Source: JABDJZ01 sp047619685
Lineage (GTDB): Bacteria; Bacteroidota; Rhodothermia; Rhodothermales; UBA10348
Assembly (NCBI GenBank): GCA_047619685.1
Contig: JBLHLC010000043.1
Span: 1 to 32,142, forward strand
Direction: 5' to 3'
Length of the DNA: 32,142 nucleotides
The notes below the pieces were generated by a model. That model did not search any database. It was not told where the DNA came from and worked only from the letters and a program-made list of their open reading frames with translations. A program made the translations under genes and the position numbers. This document shows positions 23,885-32,142 of this stretch, one piece after another. The stretch's first letter is position 1, and every line of letters starts with the position of its first letter.

Positions 23885-25387
23885 ATGCCTGTACTTCGTT
23901 CGGTACTGCTGGCCCTGCTTGTTGCAGTCGGCGCACTCGCTGGCTTTTCGGAGGTCGAGCCAACCACACATCCGAACATCCTTTTTGTGGTTTCTGATGA
24001 TCTGAACACCCGGATCGGTCCGTATGTGGGGGACTCGCTTCGCATGCACACCCCGAATCTGGACCGCCTGGCGTCGGAGGGGGTCCGTTTCACGCGGGCC
24101 TATGCCCAGTATCCGGTGTGTGGTCCGTCTCGGGCTTCGTTCATGAGTGGTCTGTACCCCGAATCGAACGGCGTGACGACCAACAACTTTGTAAACGGCA
24201 ATCACCGGATTGCATCCCCGGGGCTGCGCGACCATCCAACGTTGGCTGGTTTCTTCCGCGAACGAGGCTACTTCACCGCGCGGGTGTCCAAGATCTTCCA
24301 CATGGGCGTGCCCGGTGGTATTGAGCGCGGAGAGGCCGGCTCCGACGACCCCGACTCCTGGGACTTCGCCGTAAACCTGATGGCACCCGAGACCTTGTCG
24401 CCAGGGCATCTGGAGACGCTGTCCCGCGGGAATCACTACGGGTCCACATTTGCGCGAATGATCTTGCCGGACGGAGAAGAGACCACGCAGGCGGACGTCA
24501 TGGCAGCAGACCAGGCCATCGCAATTCTAGAAAACCGGGCGGGCAAAAAGCCGGCGGGCGCGACGAACAGGACCAAGTTCAAGGAGGGTTCACCCTTCTT
24601 TCTGGCGGTCGGTTTTGTTCGGCCGCACGTCCCTCTGATCGCACCACAGCGTCATTTTGCGCGGTACCCAGACGAGGACGCGTACCTGCCTGCCGTACCA
24701 GAAGATGACCTCCGGGACGTGCCTGCCCAGGCCAGAAGGACGCGCAATGCCAACGTCTTCAAAATGACCGAGGCCGAACAGCGGAAGGCGGTGGCGGCTT
24801 ATCACGCCAGCGTGAGTTTCATGGATGAGCAGGTGGGTCGCCTCCTGGACGCGCTCGAACGTCTGGGCCTGCGCGATAACACGATCGTCGTATTCATCTC
24901 CGACCACGGCTACAATCTGGGCGAACACACGGCTTGGCAGAAGACCAGCCTGTGGGAAGAGAGCGTTCGGGTCCCCTTCATCGTATCCGTGCCTGGCACA
25001 CCGGGGCGCGGCTCCACGGTTGAGTCTGTGGTCGAACTCATCGACCTGTATCCCACGCTTGTAGACCTGGGTGGTCTTGCGAACGAAAAGCCCGCCATTC
25101 TCCAGGGAGAGAGCGTCGTCCCGCTGCTCGGCACGGGCACGGAACAGGTGGGCACGGCCTACACTATTACCAGCGGGGGACTGGGAGCGTCATTGAGGAC
25201 CGAACGCTGGCGGTACAATCGCTGGGGGGAGGATCCGCTGGGCGAGAACGAAGAACTCTACGATCACCAGACTGACCCTGGAGAGTTTACCAATCTGGCT
25301 CAAGACTCCGGGTTCGGGCAGGAATTGGCCGGCCTGCGGACAGCTTTTGAAGCCGCGCGCGCCCGAGCACGCAAGCAGACAGACTAG
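23885..25387 (+). CDS. Exported sulfatase (iduronate-2-sulfatase-like)
   Basis: A 500-residue sulfatase. I start it at the ATG at 23885, where the signal segment MPVLRSVLLALLVAVGALAG begins; the frame is open from 23807. The metal-binding VSDD is at about 36-39. The activation motif CGPSR at 79-83 puts C79 as the residue oxidised to formylglycine by a separate maturase. SKIFHMG, GFVRPHVPL and SDHGYNLGEH, then WQKTSLWEESVRVP, are the other active-site segments typical of iduronate-2-sulfatase-like enzymes. It is likely to remove sulfate esters from a sulfated polysaccharide or glycan in the periplasm. No carbohydrate-degrading enzymes lie beside it, so the substrate is open. Confidence 0.92.
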   Translation: MPVLRSVLLALLVAVGALAGFSEVEPTTHPNILFVVSDDLNTRIGPYVGDSLRMHTPNLDRLASEGVRFTRAYAQYPVCGPSRASFMSGLYPESNGVTTNNFVNGNHRIASPGLRDHPTLAGFFRERGYFTARVSKIFHMGVPGGIERGEAGSDDPDSWDFAVNLMAPETLSPGHLETLSRGNHYGSTFARMILPDGEETTQADVMAADQAIAILENRAGKKPAGATNRTKFKEGSPFFLAVGFVRPHVPLIAPQRHFARYPDEDAYLPAVPEDDLRDVPAQARRTRNANVFKMTEAEQRKAVAAYHASVSFMDEQVGRLLDALERLGLRDNTIVVFISDHGYNLGEHTAWQKTSLWEESVRVPFIVSVPGTPGRGSTVESVVELIDLYPTLVDLGGLANEKPAILQGESVVPLLGTGTEQVGTAYTITSGGLGASLRTERWRYNRWGEDPLGENEELYDHQTDPGEFTNLAQDSGFGQELAGLRTAFEAARARARKQTD

Positions 25388-25393
25388 GGCCGT

Positions 25394-25993
25394 CTACGGG
25401 TAGTCGAACTCGAGGACATAAGGACTAGCCTCGAAATGCTCCAGAAGCGGGGTCTTGGATGCCGAACCGCCCGAATAATCGTAGAACGTTCTCACGAAGG
25501 GGTTAAAAAGCCCGTAGTAACCGGAAAACTCCATCCGAAGCCTTCCTTCTGCGATGATGATGCGAACCTCCCGGCCGTCTTCGTTCTCCAGCGTGAAGTC
25601 GCTGCTGTCCAGGGGAATGGCCCCCGAATAAGTATGATCCCAAAGGCCCGCGGCACTGCTTACCAGATCGGATGTGTTCCTGAGACTCAGGGTCCCGTCA
25701 AGGTTGTAGGAGTACAAAGTCTGCGGCCCACTCAATACTTGCTGATGGCTCAACTCGACGGTGTCGTCCCTCTGGTCGAGCGCCAGAACGTGTCGCATGG
25801 AGAACTTGTACTCCATTTCCGTGCGGCCATGTCCACTGCTTGCGGGGGCGGAAACAATCAGGCCCGAGAACGAGCGCGTGCTGGTTTGCCATCTACCAAA
25901 CAGCCGCGTTTCATCGGCCGAGTCGTCGGACGATCCGTTGGCATCACAGCCCGCGAGGCAGAGGAATAGGACGACTAGGGAGAGGTACTTCAT
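25394..25993 (-). CDS. Lipoprotein of unknown function
   Basis: A 199-residue predicted lipoprotein starting at the ATG at 25993. MKYLSLVVLFLCLAGC gives a good lipobox (LAGC, Cys16), followed by a short acidic tether (DANGSSDDSADE). The rest suggests a beta-rich, lipocalin-like or calycin-like fold: LFGRWQTSTRSF near the start resembles the G-x-W of such folds, with many strand-like segments after it (YKFSMRHVLAL, REVRIIIAEGRLRMEFSGYY). I cannot name a family. The gene is convergent with the sulfatase (6 bp between stops) and lies 77 bp downstream of the DUF885 gene. Confidence 0.75.
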   Translation of the reverse strand: MKYLSLVVLFLCLAGCDANGSSDDSADETRLFGRWQTSTRSFSGLIVSAPASSGHGRTEMEYKFSMRHVLALDQRDDTVELSHQQVLSGPQTLYSYNLDGTLSLRNTSDLVSSAAGLWDHTYSGAIPLDSSDFTLENEDGREVRIIIAEGRLRMEFSGYYGLFNPFVRTFYDYSGGSASKTPLLEHFEASPYVLEFDYP

Positions 25994-26070
25994 ACCATGG
26001 TTTTGAGAATCCCACGCAGTACAGGATTGCGGGGCTCTGGATCCTGAGACTCCAGGCGACAGGTGGATAT

Positions 26071-27831
26071 TCAGCGCTCGGCTTGTGCCAGAACCCACCG
26101 GTTTACCGCGCCCTGTAACATGGGGAGACTCACGGCGCCATCGGCCAGAATGGTGTCGTGGAACCCCTTGACATCAAACGCCCCGCCAAGGGTTTGCTCC
26201 GCGTCCGAACGCATGCGCTGAATTTCAAGGCTTCCGGTCATGTAGGCTGTGGCCTGACCCGGGGTCGCCAGGTACCGATCCACTTCCGATTCCACGTTCG
26301 CGCGGTTTTCGGCCGTGTTCTCCAGCATGTAACTGATGGCCTGGCCCCGACTCCAGCCCAGGACGTGCATGCCGGGATCAACCACCAACCGCGCGGCCCG
26401 CAACGCCTGGTTGGACAGCATGCCCATTCTATCCAGGTCGGAAGAGTAGAGGCCCATTTCGTCGGCCAGCGACTCCGTGTACAGGCCCCAGCCCTCCGCC
26501 ATGGAAGCCACGTACATGTATCGCAGCAGCGGGTGCACATTCTTGCCGCGCAGTGCCACCGACATCTGCAGGTGGTGCCCTGGATAACTCTCGTGGAAGG
26601 CCGTGGCCTCCAATCCTGCCTTGCTGATAGTCTCTGGCAGATACGTACCCAATTCGTAGGTGCCTGGTCGGGAGCCGTCCAGCGAGCCTGCGGAGTAGTA
26701 TCCGCCGCCAGATGCTTTCTGGTAGGCCGGGAATGGCTGAACAACGAGTTCTGCGTCGGGCACAAAGCCGAACCAGTCATGCACGCCAACGGCTCCACGG
26801 TCCACTGCTGCCCGTGCATAGCTCAGGATCTCTTCCTCCGAGCGGAAGGTGTACTCGGGATCGGTCCGGAATCGCTCGAGCAGGGCGCCCACGTCGTCGG
26901 TGGCAAAGCTCTCTTTTGCGATGGTGGACATGGCAGCCTGGATGCGGTTCATTTCCCGCAGGCCCGTCTCGTGCACATCAGACGCGTCGATGGCCAGCGA
27001 GGTGTGAAACCTCACGGATGCGGAGTAGCAGAGAGCGCCATCGGGATTATGCCCCACGCCGACCTCGTCGCGGCCCATGTATTCGTCTTCCAAAAAGTCG
27101 CGGTACCGGGCGATGGCGGGGTTGATGGACTCCGCGATGGCGTCCTCCACCAACGCGGCGAAGGCGTCATCCTGGGCCCGCGACCCTGGATCGAAGAAAG
27201 GGGAGGACATCGGCGGACCCTCCAGCATGCGGTCCAACTGCCTGAGTACGGCGGCAACGTTGGTTTGGGGCGCCAGGTATCCTTGCGCCCTCCCCGCGCG
27301 CAGATTCTCGATTTCCGTGTCCAGGTACGCGGAAATGGCCTGTAGGCGGATCAGGGCGGTTGCACGCTCCTGATCCGTCGCCACGGGCTGCTGGGCAAAA
27401 GTTGACGAAAGCATGGCCTGCCAACCATTGGAGGTTGGGCTCACGTTCCAGAGCTGGGTTTGGCACACGCGGCGCCCCTCCGAGGCCTCCAGCCGGTCAA
27501 GGGCGAATGCGTAGGGGACGGCAGCCACGGTGCCCTCCAGAACCGCCGGATCAATGGCGCGCAGGGTCGTCAGCCAACCATCCTGGCGAGCGGCCCACTC
27601 CCGCATGGCCTCCTGACTCCTGTCTCCGAGTTGATCCATCGGAGTGTCCGGGTACGCGATCTCGAAAGCCTCCTCGGGGAACTGGTGGTAGTATCCGTCC
27701 ACGAAATCCTGGGCCACGCCCAGGACGACGCCTACCTCGGCAGGCTCGCTGTCGGCGGCCGGGGAGCAGGCCGAGGCTGACAGGACCAGAAAAAAGCAGA
27801 GAATGCCGAGGGCGCGGTTGTTGAACATCAA
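26071..27831 (-). CDS. DUF885 family lipoprotein (metallopeptidase-like)
   Basis: A 586-residue exported protein. The N-terminus (ALGILCFFLVLSASAC) is a lipoprotein signal with Cys22, though the residue at -3 is Ala rather than the usual Leu. The rest matches the DUF885 family, which is helical and peptidase-like. HESYPGHH at 413-420 is an HExxxGH zinc-site motif, with supporting acidic residues in EGWGLYTE (446-453). Conserved family segments include GGGYYSAGSLDGSRPG and YMYVASMAEG. It probably acts as a peptidase or similar hydrolase at the cell envelope. An upstream ATG codon adjoins the start (MM), so either may be used. Confidence 0.9.
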   Translation of the reverse strand: MMFNNRALGILCFFLVLSASACSPAADSEPAEVGVVLGVAQDFVDGYYHQFPEEAFEIAYPDTPMDQLGDRSQEAMREWAARQDGWLTTLRAIDPAVLEGTVAAVPYAFALDRLEASEGRRVCQTQLWNVSPTSNGWQAMLSSTFAQQPVATDQERATALIRLQAISAYLDTEIENLRAGRAQGYLAPQTNVAAVLRQLDRMLEGPPMSSPFFDPGSRAQDDAFAALVEDAIAESINPAIARYRDFLEDEYMGRDEVGVGHNPDGALCYSASVRFHTSLAIDASDVHETGLREMNRIQAAMSTIAKESFATDDVGALLERFRTDPEYTFRSEEEILSYARAAVDRGAVGVHDWFGFVPDAELVVQPFPAYQKASGGGYYSAGSLDGSRPGTYELGTYLPETISKAGLEATAFHESYPGHHLQMSVALRGKNVHPLLRYMYVASMAEGWGLYTESLADEMGLYSSDLDRMGMLSNQALRAARLVVDPGMHVLGWSRGQAISYMLENTAENRANVESEVDRYLATPGQATAYMTGSLEIQRMRSDAEQTLGGAFDVKGFHDTILADGAVSLPMLQGAVNRWVLAQAER

Positions 27832-28200
27832 GCCGTTCGAAAGGTGGGATGAAACGTTGGGGGTAGTTCAGACCTGTTTCAGGATCAGGCTTCGCATTCG
27901 TTGCCGCATCGCCCGTTGATCCAGCCCCCTTCGAACCCCGCTCGACAGAGACCGCGCACAACGTACGGGTTCTTTCTCATTGTCTCCCAGGCAAGGCCCG
28001 TTCGATACCGGAATGGTGATCTGTGGAGAGGAGGATGCCCCCAAATAGATCTTCGAGCAGAATCCCCAAAAGCGAACCCCTCTTTGGATATATTGAAGAT
28101 AAACGACACGATTATCGTTATTAGAACTTGTCGACGACCTCCGCGACCAACATTTGAGGACTCGTGCGTCACATCTCGTTCTGACAGTTGCGGCGCGGTC
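27832..28200. other. Intergenic region between DUF885 and ppk1
   Basis: A 369-bp stretch with no gene I can support. Both flanking genes are on the minus strand, so it should hold the DUF885 promoter and the ppk1 terminator. The part at about 28070-28130 is markedly richer in A+T than the surroundings and contains the palindrome ACGATTATCGT. Open frames across the region are antisense to the flanks or lack protein character. Confidence 0.6.
28108..28118. promoter_or_regulatory. Palindrome ACGATTATCGT, possible operator
   Basis: An 11-bp perfect palindrome with one central base. On the minus strand the surrounding AATAAC-GATAATCGT partly matches the GATAATGATAATCATTATC core of Fur-type boxes. 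It sits about 277 bp upstream of the DUF885 start and just after ppk1. The assignment to a regulator is speculative. Confidence 0.25.
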
Positions 28201-30249
28201 TCAGGCCAGCAGTTCCACCGCGTCCATCTGGGCGCGTACTCGGGCGCCATCGCCGCCTGCGTACCCATTCGCAGCGTCACCGAGGTCCCGGGCCTTGGTG
28301 TTGTCCCGGAGCTGGAGATTCACCAGTTCGATGACGCGTGCTCGAAGCGCCTCGTCCAGGACGGGAAATGCCACCTCGATACGGCGGACCATGCTCCTCT
28401 GCATCCAGTCCGCCGAGGACAGGAAGACCCGGGGTTCACCGGCGTTCTCGAAAATGAGGATGCGGGCGTGCTCCAGAAACCGGTCGACGATGCTGCGAGC
28501 CGCAATGTCGGTCCCGTGGGGATTCAGGCAGCAGATTCCGCGGACAACGAGGGACACGGGCACTCCTGACTCCGCGGCGCGGACCAGCCGAGAAATGAGT
28601 TTGGGGTCTTCCAGGCTGTTGACCTTGATCGTGATGCCCGACGGCAGCCCCTTTTTGGCGTTCCGCCGCTCGCGGTCGATGAGTTTGTTCAACCCCCGGC
28701 GCATGGTGTTGGGTGCGACAAGCAGGTGATCATAGGCCACCTGATCGTCCTTGTCCGCGAGCATCTGGAAGAACCGCCGGACGTCCTGCGTTAGTCGGAC
28801 ATCAGATGTAAGGATGCCGTGGTCGGCGTAGATACGGGCCGTGGACTCGTTGAAATTTCCGGTTCCGAGCCAGGCGTAAAGCCGGTTCTCTGTGCCCGTG
28901 CGCCGTTCCACCAGAGCCAACTTTGCGTGCACCTTCACGCCCGTCTTTCCCAGGATGACATTGACACCGGCCGCCTTCATGCGCTCGGCGGCCTCGAGGT
29001 TGTTCTCCTCGTCGAACCGGGCAAAGGGTTCGACAAAGGCGGTGACTTCCGTTCCGGACTTCGCGGCGGCAACAAGCGAACCTACTATCGCCGAATCGCG
29101 GGCTACCCGATAGAGGGTAATCCAGATCTTGGTCACCGCCGGGTCTTCGGCAGCCTCTCGAAAGAACCGTACGACATGATCGAATGACTCGTACGGGAAC
29201 GACAACAACCGATCCCTCTCGTCCATTGCATGGAACAACGTCGGGGCGTCATCCAGATCCGGCCGCTCATTTGGAATCAGCGCGGGAAGTAGCTCTTCCT
29301 CCAGGCCGCGCATTGGGAATCCCCAGAAGTCGTGGAGATTGTGATACCTGCCCCCCGGTACCAGATGGGCCGTGGACAACCCAAGCCAATGCTGTATGGA
29401 CGCTAGAAGTCGGGCGGGGATACGCTCGTCAAAGAGCAATCGTGTCGGCGGTCCGGCGTCCCGGCGGGCGAGACCTTCCCGAATGAGCGTGACAATATCG
29501 CTGGAGTACTCATCGTCCAGATTCAGGTCCGCGTCGCGGGTGAGCTTTACCGCGTAGCTCTCTACAATCGGGAAAGAAGGAAAGATGTCCGCCAGAAAGA
29601 GGCGCACGGCGTCATCCAGGAATAGCACCGGGAACGTGCCGTCCTCCTCCGGAAGCGGCACAAAACGGGGCAGATCTCCCGACGGGATTTCAACCAGACC
29701 GAACCGGAGGTCACTTTCCGTGAGGTCACCATTGGAATCCCCGCCGGCCACCAGATAAAGGGCGCCATTGGTCAGAAAGGCAGCCTTGCACGACGAATCG
29801 AGGATCTCCGGATTCAGAAGCGGAAGCACCTCCTTGTCGAACCAGGGTCGGAGGTAGGCGCGATGGGACTCAGTCAAGTCTTGCGCGGCAAGGATCCTCA
29901 CACCGTGGTCGGCCAGGCGCGGAATCAGCTCCGTTTCGTAGAGTCTCCCGAGCCGCTCCTGTTGCCGGACGACCGTCTTGTGGATGGCCTTGAGGACCAC
30001 TTTGGGGCGAGATGACAGCCGGGCTTGCCGCTTCTTGCCGAGGCGTTCCAGCGTCCGGAGTAATGCCACGCGAACCCGGAAGAATTCGTCCAGGTTGGAC
30101 GAGTAGATGGCTACGAAGCGGAGACGATCGGCCAGCGGAACCGACGGATCCTCGGCCTCCTGCAGGACGCGTTCGTTGAACGAGAGCCAACTCAACTCGC
30201 GATTTATCGAGAGCGCCTCGGTCGGGTTGGTTGAGTCTGACTCGGACAT
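28201..30249 (-). CDS. ppk1: Polyphosphate kinase 1
   Basis: A 682-residue enzyme that reversibly makes long-chain polyphosphate from ATP. The N-terminal domain begins with the signature INRELSWLSFNERVLQEA (about 15-32) and SSNLDEFFRVR (50-60). The catalytic domain contains EPFARFDEENNLEAAERM and VKVHAKLALVERR; H441 is the expected phospho-histidine. The second conserved stretch, CLNPHGTDIAARSIVDRFLE, then SSADWMQRSMVRR, is also present. Length is normal. It is divergent from the metallophosphoesterase gene across 176 bp. No ppx gene is adjacent. Confidence 0.95.
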   Translation of the reverse strand: MSESDSTNPTEALSINRELSWLSFNERVLQEAEDPSVPLADRLRFVAIYSSNLDEFFRVRVALLRTLERLGKKRQARLSSRPKVVLKAIHKTVVRQQERLGRLYETELIPRLADHGVRILAAQDLTESHRAYLRPWFDKEVLPLLNPEILDSSCKAAFLTNGALYLVAGGDSNGDLTESDLRFGLVEIPSGDLPRFVPLPEEDGTFPVLFLDDAVRLFLADIFPSFPIVESYAVKLTRDADLNLDDEYSSDIVTLIREGLARRDAGPPTRLLFDERIPARLLASIQHWLGLSTAHLVPGGRYHNLHDFWGFPMRGLEEELLPALIPNERPDLDDAPTLFHAMDERDRLLSFPYESFDHVVRFFREAAEDPAVTKIWITLYRVARDSAIVGSLVAAAKSGTEVTAFVEPFARFDEENNLEAAERMKAAGVNVILGKTGVKVHAKLALVERRTGTENRLYAWLGTGNFNESTARIYADHGILTSDVRLTQDVRRFFQMLADKDDQVAYDHLLVAPNTMRRGLNKLIDRERRNAKKGLPSGITIKVNSLEDPKLISRLVRAAESGVPVSLVVRGICCLNPHGTDIAARSIVDRFLEHARILIFENAGEPRVFLSSADWMQRSMVRRIEVAFPVLDEALRARVIELVNLQLRDNTKARDLGDAANGYAGGDGARVRAQMDAVELLA

Positions 30250-30425
30250 GGAGGCGGGGGTGTGTTCGGCTTCGTATCAACGCAACGTACCAGCGTTACG
30301 GCGGTGGAACAATTGGTGGCGATATTCCCCTCCGCCCGGATCGCCCGACCATTAGTCTATAAATTGCCCGCGATGGCGCCCTGGATGCGCACCAATCGCG
30401 GTTTCACCCCTTTGTTCGCTGACTC

Positions 30426-32142
30426 ATGAATCGATTCTTTCGATTGGCGCTTCTGGCCGCCTGGCTCCCTTTCGCGCCTGCATCCGGTCAGGACACGCCG
30501 CCCGCCGACGATGCCATCGTCTACCGAGCCTTCCTGCTCGGGGACGCCGGTGGACTCGATCCGGAAGAACCAAACCCTGTGCTGGAGACGCTGCGGTCCC
30601 GCCTTGGGGAGGCCGACAAGAACGCCGTTCTGGTATTTCTGGGCGACAACATCTATTGCTGTGGACTGCCGGATTCATCGCACCCCGGACGGGCCCTTGC
30701 GGAGGCTCGGCTCAGGCAACAACTGGCTGTAGCCGATGATTTTGAGGGACGGGTTGTGGTCATTCCCGGAAATCACGATTGGGATAATTCCGGCGATGAC
30801 GGCCTCGCAGCGGTTCGCAGACAGGAGGTATTTGTCGAGGACTTCCTGGACCGAGGGAATACGTTTCTGCCGGATGACGGCTTCCCCGGACCCGAGGTGG
30901 TCGACTTGACCGATGACCTGACGATGGTCGTCCTGGACACAGAGTGGTGGCTGAGGGACGGAGAGAAGGGGTTCGGCGACGCTGGCCGATATGACATCGA
31001 GGAAGACGGCGATGTCCTCCTCCATTTCGCCGACGTGCTTCGCCGCCGCGACAATGCCAACCTCCTTGTTGTCGCCCACCATCCGCTCAAGTCCAATGGA
31101 ACCCACGGCGGCAACTTTCCGATTCGAGAGCACATCTTCCCGCTGACCGCCAAGTGGAAGAACGCATTTATCCCGCTGCCGATTATCGGTAGCCTGTATC
31201 CCCTGATCCGGTCGTGGGTCGGCGGGCCTCAGGATCTGAGCCACTGGAAGTATCGCTCACTGCGGACGGCTCTGGAGGACCTCCTCGTTTTGCACCCCAA
31301 GAACGTGGTTTTCGCGAGTGGTCACGAGCACTCCCTCCAACATTTCCCCGAGGGAAACCTGCACCAGGTGATTAGCGGGTCCGCGTCCAGGCCGGAGTAT
31401 GTCGCCACCGGGAGGGGAGCTGCGTTCACATCCTCAGAGCCCGGATTCATGGAGGTCCGTTACTACAATGATGGCTCTATCTGGCTGCTGGCGTGGACCG
31501 CCGAGGGCATCCAGTATCAGAATCACATGTACACGGTCCCCGATGCCGTCCCGTTGACGCTCGGCCGGGAAGACGCGCCGGCCACGACGCAGGATGAGAC
31601 CTACACGGGTGCAGCCGGCCCAGAGTTGGCGGCGGGTGGGTTCTGGCGCACGTTCATGGGATCCCACTATCGGGATGCTTGGACTACCGAGGTTACCGTG
31701 CCCGTCTTCGACATTGGGACTGCCAAGGGAGGTCTTACTCCGGTCAAGCGAGGCGGCGGCTTGCAAACGGTGTCTCTGAGGCTCGAAAACGAGCAAGGGC
31801 GGCAGTTTGTGCTGAGGACGCTCGCAAAGAACCCGGTTCAGTCACTCCCTGACGAACTCAAGAAGACGCTGGCGTCGAATGTTCTGGTCGACCAGGTCGC
31901 CATTCAACATCCGTACGCGGCTCTGCTTGTACCCACCCTAGCGAACGCTCTCGGGATCTACCATACCAACCCCGAAATTGTCTTCATTCCGCGGGACCCG
32001 AGATTTGGTCGCTACGTGGACGATGTGGGCGGACGCCTTGCCCTGTTTGAGGAGCGGCCTGACGACGATATGTCCGACTCTCCCACGTTTGGCTTCTCGG
32101 ATGAAGTGATTGGTGCGCCCGACATGTTCAAGGAGATCACAA
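30426..32142 (+). CDS. Exported metallophosphoesterase with long C-terminal extension (partial, runs off the window)
   Basis: At least 572 residues, still open at the window end. The signal peptide is MNRFFRLALLAAWLPFAPAS. A calcineurin-like phosphoesterase domain follows with all metal motifs: GDAGG (D40), LGDN (D74, N75), GNHD (116-119), VAHHP and SGHEH. The conserved part beyond it (GGFWRTFMGSHYRDAWTTEV, VFDIGTAKGGLTPVKRGGG, FVLRTLAKNP) resembles large Bacteroidota-type proteins. In those proteins a phosphoesterase is joined to a further domain and an outer-membrane barrel. The rest is outside the window. A TATAAA at 30358-30363 is a possible -10 box but no good -35 accompanies it. The divergent neighbour is ppk1; a joint role in phosphate metabolism is possible but not shown. 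Confidence 0.85.
   Translation, partial: MNRFFRLALLAAWLPFAPASGQDTPPADDAIVYRAFLLGDAGGLDPEEPNPVLETLRSRLGEADKNAVLVFLGDNIYCCGLPDSSHPGRALAEARLRQQLAVADDFEGRVVVIPGNHDWDNSGDDGLAAVRRQEVFVEDFLDRGNTFLPDDGFPGPEVVDLTDDLTMVVLDTEWWLRDGEKGFGDAGRYDIEEDGDVLLHFADVLRRRDNANLLVVAHHPLKSNGTHGGNFPIREHIFPLTAKWKNAFIPLPIIGSLYPLIRSWVGGPQDLSHWKYRSLRTALEDLLVLHPKNVVFASGHEHSLQHFPEGNLHQVISGSASRPEYVATGRGAAFTSSEPGFMEVRYYNDGSIWLLAWTAEGIQYQNHMYTVPDAVPLTLGREDAPATTQDETYTGAAGPELAAGGFWRTFMGSHYRDAWTTEVTVPVFDIGTAKGGLTPVKRGGGLQTVSLRLENEQGRQFVLRTLAKNPVQSLPDELKKTLASNVLVDQVAIQHPYAALLVPTLANALGIYHTNPEIVFIPRDPRFGRYVDDVGGRLALFEERPDDDMSDSPTFGFSDEVIGAPDMFKEIT

Noticed and set aside
26158..27345. A 395-codon plus-strand frame opposite the DUF885 gene
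   Set aside because: The DUF885 frame has the HExxxGH motif and a lipoprotein signal; the antisense frame has no protein-like character.
27885..28280. A 131-codon minus-strand frame in the ppk1-DUF885 gap
   Set aside because: It overlaps the end of ppk1, has a start inside it and an unusual composition for a protein; treated as intergenic.
1..32142. CRISPR arrays, tRNA or rRNA genes, prophage genes
   Set aside because: No regularly spaced repeats, no tRNA-like cloverleaf and no phage structural or integrase genes were seen on reading both strands.

Overview
The window is GC-rich DNA from a Gram-negative bacterium. The evidence for an outer membrane is several lipoprotein signals, a small outer-membrane beta-barrel and a secreted phosphoesterase of the barrel-fused type. 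Most starts lack a recognisable Shine-Dalgarno sequence. The gene set includes tandem LVIVD beta-propellers, a sulfatase, a DUF885 lipoprotein and a metallophosphoesterase with a long C-terminal extension. Together these suggest the Bacteroidota/Rhodothermota side of the tree, perhaps a marine Rhodothermales-like organism. That placement is inference; no rRNA or other marker gene is present.

Layout: glpD (minus strand) is divergent from a GAF/Fis-type regulator and a YheT-type hydrolase (1-3.5 kb). From 12.45 to 3.52 kb a tightly packed seven-gene minus-strand run holds one divergent and four canonical LVIVD beta-propeller proteins, a small secreted protein and a multicopper oxidase. All seven products carry export signals. 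Next come a plus-strand pair (unknown protein and ATP-grasp enzyme), a possible small membrane protein, L-serine dehydratase (minus), and a plus-strand lipoprotein with a glycine-zipper segment followed by a two-helix membrane protein. An FMN-binding glutamate-synthase-like gene (17.1-18.8 kb) is split by one in-frame TAA. The helicase gene hrpB follows.

An IS110-family element of the IS1111 type lies at 21.56-23.05 kb. It has near-terminal inverted repeats and about 280 bp of non-coding DNA after the transposase, where a bridge RNA is expected. It separates hrpB from a small outer-membrane barrel gene. The rest is a sulfatase, two lipoprotein genes (one a DUF885 peptidase-like protein), polyphosphate kinase ppk1, and a divergent metallophosphoesterase that runs off the right edge.

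The strongest candidate for an undescribed system is the LVIVD/multicopper-oxidase run. Four paralogous exported propellers share an almost invariant set of histidines, and a fifth paralog has lost nearly all of them. They are followed by a small secreted protein and a copper oxidase with a methionine/histidine-rich N-terminus. I infer an extracytoplasmic metal-dependent (probably copper) oxidation or copper-handling pathway of unknown substrate. Housekeeping genes around it (glpD, sdaA, hrpB, ppk1) look ordinary.
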